From Methanocella_A sp964548585 (GTDB taxonomy: Archaea > Halobacteriota > Methanocellia > Methanocellales > Methanocellaceae), in NCBI GenBank assembly GCA_964548585.1, contig CAZJRS010000012.1, positions 1 through 54,503 on the forward strand: a stretch of DNA of 54,503 nucleotides. The letters are read 5' to 3'. Below are positions 47,555 to 54,503 of the stretch, piece after piece. A model generated the notes under the pieces. The model saw only the letters and a program-made list of their open reading frames with translations, searched no databases and was not told where the DNA came from. The translations under genes were made by a program, and so were the position numbers. Position 1 is the stretch's first letter. Every line of letters begins with the position of its first letter.

Positions 47555-47583
47555 CTATATACCCCCATTTTACGATCGGTTCA

Positions 47584-47600
47584 GTCGGATAGAATCCGAC
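47584..47600 (-). promoter_or_regulatory. Hairpin in the leader of the surface-protein mRNA
   Basis: GTCGGAT (47584-47590) pairs with ATCCGAC (47594-47600). It lies about 30 nt before the ATG and about 60 nt after the predicted transcription start. Confidence 0.45.
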
Positions 47601-47803
47601 TCCGGACTAGTCTCTCGATACCCCAGTTAAGTGGACCGTGATCTACCAGTCTTAGTACAAGCATTAATTTGTCTTCTTCTTATTTATAACTAACTACATT
47701 TGGATAATTTCAGAAAAGTAATTCTAATATTAAGAGGATTTTTTTAATGATATATGGCTGATTGAATGACGACGAAATATTGAGTAGCCAGGATGTGGTG
47801 GGT

Positions 47804-48919
47804 TCAGACACCCGTGTCAATACCTTGACGGATTTTCTCAAAGATCCCTGGGTCCAGTTCTATGGCCCTGGTGATGGACGTAATCGCCTCGTCTCTGCGG
47901 CCGGCCATGCCCAGTAGCAGCCCTTTCCGGTACCACGCTTCTACGTAGTCGGGCACGATCTGGATCGCCCTGTCAAAACAGTCCAAAGCTCCGCTGTAGT
48001 CAGGAATCTTGCCGAGCAGCACGCCTTTCATACACCATGCGATGTGGTTTTCCGGACTGATCTCGATCGCCTTTGAATAGCTCTCCATGGCTTCGTTCAC
48101 CTGGGCCAGCATCTCCTGCGCCCAACCCTTGTATAGCCAGGCATCGGACAGATCCGGCGAAGTATCGATAGCCCGGGTGAACATGCTTACCGCTTCTTCA
48201 TATCTCTCCGCCTGCATCAGCAGGCGACCTTTTCCTAGCCACGCGTCCGGGAGCAGCGGCATGACTGCCGATGCCCGGTCATAGCAGTGTAAAGATCCGT
48301 CGATATCCCCGGCAATGGCCAGTACTTCTGCTTTACCGCACCAGGCTTTGCCATGGTCGGGATTAATCTCTATGGTTCTGTCAAAAGAGCGGGCTGCACG
48401 GTCATAATCTCCCATAGCACACTCGCAGGCACCTTTTGACTGCCACATGTCAGCGTTAAACGGTTCCAGATCGATGCTCTTTTCGAGGCATACGATCGCT
48501 TCGTGGTTTTCTCCCAGCGCAGCCAGCGCCCGTGCCCGGCCATACCACGCCATGGTGTACTTTTGATCAGCCTTGATCGCCTTCAGGCATGCGTGTCCTT
48601 CGTCTTCGTACATGCCCAGCCTGCGGAACAGCAGGCTTTTGCTATACCAGTATTTCGGGTTCACGGGGCTCCTCGCGATTGCAGACTCCAGACACTCGAA
48701 CGCCTCTTCCAGGCGGCCTAGCTCCATCAGTACCAGGCCCTTGCAGTTATGGGCTTCAGCATACTCCGGATCGGCCTCGATCGCCTTGTCGAACAGCGGC
48801 AGCGAGTCCTGTAGCTTACCTGCGCTGACCAGTTCCAGCGCTTTGCTAAGAATTTCCCCTGCGCCAGGACCTTTTTTCACCTGACGTTCATTAACGGGCT
48901 CCACTGACACCTCACTCAA
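47804..48919 (-). CDS. Tetratricopeptide repeat protein
   Basis: This 371-residue cytoplasmic protein is made of about ten TPR units of 34 residues, each with the W/G/A/P pattern (for example AWYGRARALAALGENHEAIVCLEKSIDLEP and its repeats; key positions W, G, A, A, P). It has no catalytic domain and is presumably a protein-interaction scaffold. The start is uncertain: the first candidate, TTG at 48919, has CTGGGG directly before it, and a GTG five codons later has GAGGTG upstream. The gene is divergent from ilvE. Confidence 0.88.
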   Translation of the reverse strand: MSEVSVEPVNERQVKKGPGAGEILSKALELVSAGKLQDSLPLFDKAIEADPEYAEAHNCKGLVLMELGRLEEAFECLESAIARSPVNPKYWYSKSLLFRRLGMYEDEGHACLKAIKADQKYTMAWYGRARALAALGENHEAIVCLEKSIDLEPFNADMWQSKGACECAMGDYDRAARSFDRTIEINPDHGKAWCGKAEVLAIAGDIDGSLHCYDRASAVMPLLPDAWLGKGRLLMQAERYEEAVSMFTRAIDTSPDLSDAWLYKGWAQEMLAQVNEAMESYSKAIEISPENHIAWCMKGVLLGKIPDYSGALDCFDRAIQIVPDYVEAWYRKGLLLGMAGRRDEAITSITRAIELDPGIFEKIRQGIDTGV

Positions 48920-49063
48920 CCCCAGAAAATCTGATCAAAGTATATCCCCTGATGGTTAAAAGGCTTTCCTGCCCTGCGTCTTCGACGCACATCTACGATT
49001 AGCTCACCGGGAACTGGCACATAAGAATTATATGGATGAGGGTTAATACTGTCAGGGTATTTT

Positions 49064-49936
49064 ATGACCGAGTACATCTACATCGATGGCAGGTTCTACG
49101 ATAAGGAGAACGCCAAGATATCGGTTTTCGATCACGGCCTTTTATACGGTGACGGCGTCTTCGAGGGGATCAGGGCTTACAATGGCAGGGTTTTCAGACT
49201 GGACGAACACGTGGACCGCATGTATGACGGCGCTAAGGCGATCATGATCAAGCCGACGCTTTCCAAGGACGAGATGAAACAGGCGATCATCGAAACGCTG
49301 CGGAAGAACAACCTGAAGGACGCTTATATTCGCCCGATCATTACCAGAGGTGTCGGCACGATGGGCCTCGACCCTCGCAAGTGCCCGAAGGCCGGCGTTA
49401 TCATCATCGCCGAAAGCTGGGGAGCGATGTACGGCAATCTCTACGAGACCGGTCTCACCGGCGTGTCGGTGTCCGTCCGGCGTAATGCTGCAGAAGCGCT
49501 GCCCACCAACATCAAATCGCTGAACTACCTGAACAACATCCTGGCCAAGATCGAGGCCAACGAGAAGGGCGGCGACGAGGCGATCATCTTTGACGTGCGG
49601 GGCAACATCTCCGAAGGCTCTGGCGACAACATCTTCATCGTCAAAGGCGGCAGGATTCACACGCCTTACGTGCAGTATAACCTGAGCGGCATCACCCGTG
49701 CCTGCGTGTTCGAGATGTGCGAGAAGCTCAGGATACCGATCCTCGAGCAAAATCTGGGCTACTTCGACATGTATACGGCCGATGAGGTATTCGTCACCGG
49801 TACCGCAGCGGAAATCGCTCCCATGACGAAGATCGACGGCCGGACCATCGGCGACGGCAACCCCGGACCGATCACGAAGAAGCTCATGAAAGCGTATACC
49901 GACCTGACGAGGACGACCGGGACACCGATCTACTGA
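49064..49936 (+). CDS. ilvE: Branched-chain amino acid aminotransferase
   Basis: IlvE makes valine, leucine and isoleucine from their 2-oxo acids with glutamate and pyridoxal phosphate. The 290-residue fold-type IV enzyme has VFDHGLLYGDGVFEGIRAY near the N-terminus, RPIITRGVGTMGL, the Schiff-base Lys in NIKSLNYLNNILAK, DVRGNISEGSGDNIF and VFVTGTAAEIAP. TATA-like AATTATAT lies about 38 nt upstream. It is followed by a 240-bp spacer with a decayed gene start. Confidence 0.95.
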   Translation: MTEYIYIDGRFYDKENAKISVFDHGLLYGDGVFEGIRAYNGRVFRLDEHVDRMYDGAKAIMIKPTLSKDEMKQAIIETLRKNNLKDAYIRPIITRGVGTMGLDPRKCPKAGVIIIAESWGAMYGNLYETGLTGVSVSVRRNAAEALPTNIKSLNYLNNILAKIEANEKGGDEAIIFDVRGNISEGSGDNIFIVKGGRIHTPYVQYNLSGITRACVFEMCEKLRIPILEQNLGYFDMYTADEVFVTGTAAEIAPMTKIDGRTIGDGNPGPITKKLMKAYTDLTRTTGTPIY

Positions 49937-50026
49937 GTGTCCCCCCACATTTTTTACCGGCGGATGTCAGCGTAGACGCACATGGCGATTTTTCAGTTCA
50001 CAGGGCAAACCTGAGGACCCCGCAGA

Positions 50027-50104
50027 ATGTACGAGTACCTAGCGCCGGTACCCGTCATACTGCCGGTCATCGGCGTTTCACCGGGCAACGTTTATACCCC
50101 ATGA
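50027..50104 (+). pseudogene. Decayed duplicate of the antiporter gene start
   Basis: ATG at 50027 opens 25 codons reading MYEYLAPVPVILPVIG and on to a stop at 50102. The intact gene 75 bp downstream begins MIEYLALAPVVLPVAG: 11 of 16 residues match. CTGAGG precedes the ATG. It is either a remnant of a duplicated antiporter gene or a leader peptide derived from one. Confidence 0.6.
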
Positions 50105-50178
50105 TTCTCATATACAGATAGTAAGCCAAACGCTCTGATGGCAACGAGTAACCGAAGTACCGAGGAGAAAACGCCGCG

Positions 50179-51624
50179 ATGATTGAATACCTGGCTCTTG
50201 CACCTGTCGTCTTACCTGTAGCAGGCGCGCTAATCGCGCTGGCTATCTACCGGTATAGTAAAACGGCCTTCGAAGCCTTCCTGATCGTATACTCCGTACT
50301 TTTATTCGTCCTCAACCTGGGTTACTTACTTCTACTCCAGAATGGCATGAAACCGCTGGCATACGGGCCGGTCACACTGGATGCTGCCGGGATGGTGATC
50401 AGCACCGTCGTCTGTTTCCTCGGCATGCTGGTCATCTTCTACTCCTTCGCCTACAAGCACAAGCCGCAGTACGACAGCACCTATTTCGTCACCTACCTGA
50501 TGATGATGGGCTTCATGAGCGGCCTGGCGAACACCTCCAACGTGGTCATCATGCTCATCCTGCTGGAGGCGGCGACCGTCTTCAGCGGCGTCCTGGTTTT
50601 GTTCGGCCGGACGAGACGGTCGATCAAAGCGGCCACCATCTACCTGACCATCAGCATTTTCGAGGTGCTGTTAGTCCTATATGGCGCCTTTATCCTCTAC
50701 AACCACACTCATTCGTTCGATATCCTGACGGGCATCAGCCAGATCCCGGAAGGCGATAAATTCCTGCTCGCGCTGCTCTTCTTATTCGGCTTCGGCACCA
50801 AGGCAGGCCTGGTACCGCTCGGCCTCATCTGGCTGCCGCCAGCCCACTCGGAAGCACCGCCTCCGATCAGCGCGACCATGTCCGGTATCCTCATCGGCGC
50901 CAGTGTCATTGCCATGACCCGGGCAATCTACCCCTTTTACGCGATATCCGGCTTCGACACGCTCATGCTGATCGTGGTCTCGCTCGGCGTGCTCAACATG
51001 ATCGTGGGCATGATCATGGCGCTATTCCAGGAAGACCTGAAGCGGATGCTCGCCTATTCCTCCATTAGCCAGATGGGCTACATCCTGATCGGCCTCGGCC
51101 TGGCCACGTCGCTCAGTGTCTACGGCGCACTATTTCACATCACCAACCACATGCTTTTCAAAGGAGCACTGTTCCTGATCTCCGGGGCGCTCCTCCTGCG
51201 ATTGAACACCCGGCAGATGCACAAGATGGGCGGGTTGTGGAAGTACATGCCTGTGACAGCGATCTGCTTCCTGATCGCTTCTATGGCCATGGTCGGGGTG
51301 CCGTATTTTAACGGGGCTGTCAGCAAAGGCGCCATCGAAGAAGCCACTACACAAGCTGCGACGATCTGGTGGGGCTACGAGTGGTTCGCCATCGCGCAGA
51401 TCATCGGCAGCGTCCTGACTTGTGTATATCTAGCCAGGGCATTCTACCTGATCTTCGTGCGGAAGCCGAAGGAAGGGTTTGAGAAGGTCTCCGATCCTCC
51501 TCTGTACATGCTCATCCCGATCGTGATCATGGTAGGGCTCTGCATCGTGCTGGGCTTGTTCCCCGGGCTTGTAGAGGGCCTGATCCAGCTTGCCGCTGAT
51601 GCGCTGCTGCACACCGGTGTTTAA
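50179..51624 (+). CDS. Complex I-like antiporter subunit (NuoN/MrpD/EhbF type)
   Basis: This 481-residue membrane protein has about fourteen helices. LVPLGLIWLPPAHSEAPPPISA (key residues K and H in the core, then HSEAPPP) and HITNHMLFKGALFLISG are the signature of proton-pumping antiporter subunits shared by complex I, Mrp and energy-converting hydrogenases. GAGGAG lies about 11 nt before the ATG. The next gene, a hydrogenase maturation protease, starts 1 nt after the stop, which favours a hydrogenase-linked complex such as Ehb or Ech. No other subunit is in the window, so it is an orphan, or its partners are elsewhere. Confidence 0.88.
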   Translation: MIEYLALAPVVLPVAGALIALAIYRYSKTAFEAFLIVYSVLLFVLNLGYLLLLQNGMKPLAYGPVTLDAAGMVISTVVCFLGMLVIFYSFAYKHKPQYDSTYFVTYLMMMGFMSGLANTSNVVIMLILLEAATVFSGVLVLFGRTRRSIKAATIYLTISIFEVLLVLYGAFILYNHTHSFDILTGISQIPEGDKFLLALLFLFGFGTKAGLVPLGLIWLPPAHSEAPPPISATMSGILIGASVIAMTRAIYPFYAISGFDTLMLIVVSLGVLNMIVGMIMALFQEDLKRMLAYSSISQMGYILIGLGLATSLSVYGALFHITNHMLFKGALFLISGALLLRLNTRQMHKMGGLWKYMPVTAICFLIASMAMVGVPYFNGAVSKGAIEEATTQAATIWWGYEWFAIAQIIGSVLTCVYLARAFYLIFVRKPKEGFEKVSDPPLYMLIPIVIMVGLCIVLGLFPGLVEGLIQLAADALLHTGV

Positions 51625-51625
51625 A

Positions 51626-52114
51626 TTGAGTGAACTGGAAACCGCGCTGGCAGAGCGTCTCAAAGGTATCCCCGCAGATCGGATCGTCTTCGTCGGCGTG
51701 GGCAACCGGTTCAGGGGCGATGACGCCATCGGGCCGATGATCATCGATCTGTTGACGGGAAAGGTACCGCATGCCATCGATGCGGGCAGCGCGCCGGAGA
51801 ATGTGACGGGAGTTATCAAGAAGCTTAAGCCCCGGGCTATCGTCTTCATCGATGCTCTGCTTTTTAAAGATGCTCCACCGGGCAGCGCTTATATCGTGGA
51901 GAGCGATGAGATATCTCAAAAAGGGTTTTCACATACGCTGTCGCTGGACTTTGTCATGGACTACCTGCGGGCGGAGACGGGTGCTGATTTGTTTCTGATC
52001 GGGATGCAGCCAGGCTATATCGGTGACATGGAGGGGCTGTCGCCCGGAATCGATGTCAGACTTCAAGAGTTAGCAATAAGCGTTTTTAACATATTTGGCC
52101 AATTCACAAGATAA
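51626..52114 (+). CDS. Hydrogenase maturation endopeptidase (HycI/M52 type)
   Basis: This enzyme cuts the C-terminal tail from a [NiFe]-hydrogenase large subunit after nickel insertion. The 162-residue protein has FVGVGNRFRGDDAIGP with the first nickel-binding Asp, then DAGSAPENVTG, IVFIDALLF and SHTLSLDFVMDYL with a conserved His. The start is TTG at 51626, 1 nt after the antiporter stop, with GGTG 5-8 nt upstream. MvhA in this window has the uncut DPCFSCATH plus 23-residue tail and is a possible client; an energy-converting hydrogenase is another. Confidence 0.9.
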   Translation: MSELETALAERLKGIPADRIVFVGVGNRFRGDDAIGPMIIDLLTGKVPHAIDAGSAPENVTGVIKKLKPRAIVFIDALLFKDAPPGSAYIVESDEISQKGFSHTLSLDFVMDYLRAETGADLFLIGMQPGYIGDMEGLSPGIDVRLQELAISVFNIFGQFTR

Positions 52115-52120
52115 ACCGAA

Positions 52121-52542
52121 TTACCTTATCTCAAAGTCCTTGTGCCCACCTCTCTCTGTCTCAGACACCTTGATGTCCCGCACCTGAGACACAGTGGGCC
52201 CCTGCCTTACAATCTCCAGCAGCTTGTCAACCTGGTGTCCCTCACCTTCGAGGACCGCATGGACCCTGCCATCGCTCATATTTTCCACGTAGCCCTTGAC
52301 GCCGAGTAGCAGTGCATTTCNNNNNNNNNNNNNNNNNNNNNNNNNNNNNNNNNNNNNNNNNNNNNNNNNNNNNNNNNNNNNNNNNNNNNNNNNNNNNNNN
52401 NNNNNNNNNNNNNNNNNNNNCTGCCATCGCTCATATTTTCCACGTAGCCCTTGACGCCGAGTAGCAGTGCATTTCTCTTTGTGAACGACCTGAATCCGAC
52501 TCCCTGTACCCTGCCAGAAACAAACACTTCTACCGCTTTCAC
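52121..52542 (-). CDS. Acylphosphatase, split by a false scaffold gap
   Basis: Acylphosphatase hydrolyses acyl phosphates such as 1,3-bisphosphoglycerate. The N-terminal part has VFVSGRVQGVGFRSFTKR with the phosphate-binding Arg; the C-terminal part has GYVENMSDGRVHAVLEG with the catalytic Asn, and ends HKDFEIR. The two halves lie on either side of 100 N, but 55 bp (52266-52320) are repeated exactly at 52421-52475. Joining at the overlap gives a normal 90-residue protein. The start is GTG at 52542 with GGGGTG upstream. It follows the GAPDH gene on the same strand. Confidence 0.93.
52321..52420. other. Scaffold gap of 100 N with duplicated flanks
   Basis: The 55 bp before the gap are identical to the 55 bp after it, so the contigs overlap and nothing is missing. 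The gap and one copy should be removed (155 bp). Confidence 0.95.
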
Positions 52543-52554
52543 TTTCCACCCCTT

Positions 52555-52585
52555 AATAAAAAAGTTGCCGGAGTCATTCCGGCAA
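52555..52585 (-). terminator. Terminator of the GAPDH gene
   Basis: TTGCCGGA (52565-52572) pairs with TCCGGCAA (52578-52585); on the minus strand CTTTTTTATT follows. It lies between the GAPDH stop and the acylphosphatase ribosome-binding site. Confidence 0.85.
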
Positions 52586-52586
52586 A

Positions 52587-53645
52587 CTACGGAAGCGTAA
52601 GCTTCCATGGGGTGAAGTTGCCAATGCCAAGCGTCTTATTGGTCTTCTCCATGGACTTCTTTCCGTCCTTCTCAATCCCGGTCATCGCCCTGATGCAGTC
52701 GATGTTCTCCGGAATGACGTCCGACTCCTGGTGGATGGCCTGGAACAGGTTGAGCTCGCCCTCGGCATCGACGGTGACGGATTCTTCCCAGATGCAGTTC
52801 TCCATCATGTCGTTCCTGGGCCTGCCCAGTTCCCTGCCGAACTCTATGACGTCTGCGGTCGACTTGATGGTCAGCCATGGGGGAATGAGCCACAGCCTCG
52901 GGTACTGCTTCAGCGTGGCGATGACTTCCTGGGTGGAAGGCGTCTTCTTCAGGTTCATGTTTATGGCATGCATGTGCATCAGCGTGGTGGGCAGCTTGAC
53001 GGCCATCGTATCGATCTTGATGTTAGGAAGCACCGTGTTCACGTCCGGGCCGTGGTGCGACGGCAGGTGGATCGGATCCGGCACGATGGCGTTGATCGGT
53101 CCTCTCTTGATGTCGTTCGGGTCGCCGCCCCTGCGCATCATGGTCGCCCTGACCTTCTTGATCCCGTAAGCGGTGTCCAGCGCGAACAGTAGCCTACACA
53201 GGCCGGTGGTGTTGCATGATACTACCCTGACGAACTGCTTGCCGATCGCCTGGTCATAGTTCGACACTGCATTGAACGAGGTCCCCGCGACCTCATGCTC
53301 TTCCCCGCCCTGGAACATGGCGGGCTTCTTGAGCTTCTCATACAGCTTCTTGTTCTCTTCGCCGATCCCTTCCGGGGCACAGTCCACGATGATATCTGCC
53401 TTCTGGATCATCTCCTGGTTTGAGCCCGCGAGGGACAAGCCTGCGGCCTTGAACTTCGGCTCAGCCTTGGCCGGGTCGACCGCATAAATTGCATAGCCCT
53501 TCTTAGCGGCGACATACGCCTCGTAGTCCGGCTTAGTCTTGGCAATTCCTACCAGTGTCATATCGTCCTGACGCATAACTGCATCAGCGACACGTTTTCC
53601 GATGGTTCCGTAACCGTTGAGCGCGACTTTGATCTTGTCTGCCAT
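52587..53645 (-). CDS. gap: Type II glyceraldehyde-3-phosphate dehydrogenase
   Basis: This is the archaeal phosphorylating GAPDH, which interconverts glyceraldehyde-3-phosphate and 1,3-bisphosphoglycerate, mostly for gluconeogenesis in methanogens. The 352-residue protein has NAD(P)-binding NGYGTIGKR (10-18), the catalytic Cys 144 in SCNTTG, and MRRGGDPNDIKRGPINAI, typical of the archaeal type. GGAG lies about 9 nt before the ATG at 53645. The acylphosphatase downstream could hydrolyse its product, but whether they act together is unknown. Confidence 0.97.
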   Translation of the reverse strand: MADKIKVALNGYGTIGKRVADAVMRQDDMTLVGIAKTKPDYEAYVAAKKGYAIYAVDPAKAEPKFKAAGLSLAGSNQEMIQKADIIVDCAPEGIGEENKKLYEKLKKPAMFQGGEEHEVAGTSFNAVSNYDQAIGKQFVRVVSCNTTGLCRLLFALDTAYGIKKVRATMMRRGGDPNDIKRGPINAIVPDPIHLPSHHGPDVNTVLPNIKIDTMAVKLPTTLMHMHAINMNLKKTPSTQEVIATLKQYPRLWLIPPWLTIKSTADVIEFGRELGRPRNDMMENCIWEESVTVDAEGELNLFQAIHQESDVIPENIDCIRAMTGIEKDGKKSMEKTNKTLGIGNFTPWKLTLP

Positions 53646-53853
53646 GAAAAACTTCTCCTGATAATATATTAAACGGGTATGATATTATATTTTACTAAAA
53701 TGTGGCTGTACAGTACGACCGGGTGGTATTAAAAGTTACTTGTCATTGAAAACGGGCTGCCTGATAGCAGCCATAGTGATTCATGTGCAAGGAGAGCCTC
53801 AGTATTCAGACGCTTCAACAGGTTTATATTATAACATCGCTCTAGCTTATCGC

Positions 53854-54411
53854 ATGGCCAACCTGAAGATGCTTGTCTACGACATCATCATTGCGGCTTA
53901 CGTGATCATCGCGCTTTCAATATTCGTCCCGTGGGTACTACTCTCACTGGCACCTCAAGAGCGCACCTTCCTGGCCATATGCGATTTCATCGGATGGTTC
54001 TACTCTCACCTGTGCCATCAGCTTTCCTTCCGCACGCTCTACTATGACGGCATAAAAATGCCCGTTTGCGCCAGGGACGTATCCATCTATATCGGAACAG
54101 CGCTCGGCCTGATCTTCTTCAGGCTGAAAGGCTTCGGCACAAAAGAGTTCAAGATGAACTACGTGCTGCTGGCCCTCTTATTCATCCCGACGGCGCTGGA
54201 CGGTTTCTCCCAGTTGTTCGGCTACCGGGAGAGCACCAATGAACTTCGGCTGATAGCGGGCTTCCCGTTCGGGATCGGCTATGCATATATCATTGTGTGG
54301 GCACTGCCGCTCATCTACGTGCTGCTAGAACTAATCTTTACAGCCACGAAAAAAGATGGAGATACCGACTCTGTCATGGGACGCATTAAAAAGATGGTCT
54401 GGCCCTTTTAG
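53854..54411 (+). CDS. DUF2085 membrane protein
   Basis: This 185-residue protein has about four helices. SHLCHQLSFRTLYYDG and MPVCARDVSIYIGTALG are the DUF2085 signature (CHQ..RS, then PVCAR..GIY.G), though the usual second Cys after CAR is replaced by Asp here. The ATG at 53854 is chosen because the TATA box TTTATATTA (53823-53831) is centred 26-27 nt upstream, predicting a leaderless mRNA that begins at this codon. The open frame extends 38 codons upstream but has no promoter. The function is unknown. Confidence 0.8.
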   Translation: MANLKMLVYDIIIAAYVIIALSIFVPWVLLSLAPQERTFLAICDFIGWFYSHLCHQLSFRTLYYDGIKMPVCARDVSIYIGTALGLIFFRLKGFGTKEFKMNYVLLALLFIPTALDGFSQLFGYRESTNELRLIAGFPFGIGYAYIIVWALPLIYVLLELIFTATKKDGDTDSVMGRIKKMVWPF

Positions 54412-54459
54412 AAAAAGAATTGCTGTGTTGAATAATTCAGAATTTGTTCTTTATTGGAC

Positions 54460-54503
54460 CAAGCCCTTGCATGGGCACGTCTTAGCAACACGATCGCTGC
54501 GCT
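54460..54503 (-). repeat. 44-bp dispersed repeat, copy C, at the window edge
   Basis: On the minus strand it begins AGCGCAGCGATCGTGTTGCT and ends ATGCAAGGGCTTG. It matches copy B at 36 of 43 positions. The element may extend beyond the window. Confidence 0.8.

Noticed and set aside
52276..52608. A 110-codon frame through the N-run
   Set aside because: It is the duplicated acylphosphatase segment read across an artificial gap.
53740..53853. Longer N-terminus for the DUF2085 protein
   Set aside because: The TATA box lies inside this stretch, so the mRNA would not contain it.

Overview
The window comes from a hydrogenotrophic methanogenic archaeon. It encodes coenzyme M synthesis (comB), formylmethanofuran dehydrogenase, heterodisulfide reductase, the F420-non-reducing hydrogenase, methylene-H4MPT reductase (mer), archaeal ether-lipid enzymes, and archaeal information-processing proteins (FEN1, Hel308, aRF1, Cgi121, Tsr3, aRNase J). 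TATA boxes about 26 nt before start codons and several leaderless genes agree with this. The gene content and style (Mvh/Hdr/Fwd, PAS histidine kinases, moderately GC-rich genes with AT-rich spacers) fit Methanocellales (Rice Cluster I) best, but that is a recollection-based placement and not a search. Two runs of exactly 100 N show a draft scaffold.

Layout. 1-8.1 kb: a possible group II intron end, a hypothetical gene, comB, fen1, a three-PAS histidine kinase, a DUF169 protein, a membrane protein, a TIM-barrel isomerase-like protein and a small unknown. 8.1-21 kb: the core energy locus. On the minus strand fwdG-fwdF-hdrC-hdrB-hdrA-mvhD-fwdD-fwdB-fwdA-fwdC run as one tightly packed unit. Divergent from it across a 747-bp AT-rich spacer lie mvhG-mvhA. 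Together they encode CO2 fixation onto methanofuran, CoM-S-S-CoB reduction and H2 oxidation, the parts of the electron-bifurcating Hdr-Mvh-Fwd assembly. 21-28 kb: an EamA exporter, two lipoproteins, a TctA-like permease, a Rieske protein, a SLOG protein, hisG. 27.7-34 kb: the two geranylgeranyl transferases of ether-lipid synthesis, a methyltransferase, tsr3, hel308 and cgi121. 34-40 kb: a helix-hairpin-helix protein, a DUF3795 protein, fdhD divergent from a Tfx-type regulator and a DUF1786 gene, argS and prf1. 41-49 kb: aRNase J, mer, deoC, a nine-repeat anchored surface protein and a TPR protein. 49-54.5 kb: ilvE, a complex-I-like antiporter subunit with a hydrogenase maturation protease, acylphosphatase, type II GAPDH and a DUF2085 membrane protein.

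The unusual content lies mostly between genes. The four roomiest convergent junctions, apart from the one at 25.3 kb, each carry a long inverted repeat, three of them built from short repeated units of unrelated sequence. A 44-bp dispersed repeat occurs three times, and its head is reused in an 18-bp hairpin behind mvhA. There are phased A-tracts upstream of cgi121, a decayed copy of the antiporter gene start, tandem repeats after hisG and inside argS, and a candidate operator array before aRNase J. The second N-run is an assembly artefact: the same 55 bp lies on both sides of it, and joining them restores an intact acylphosphatase.
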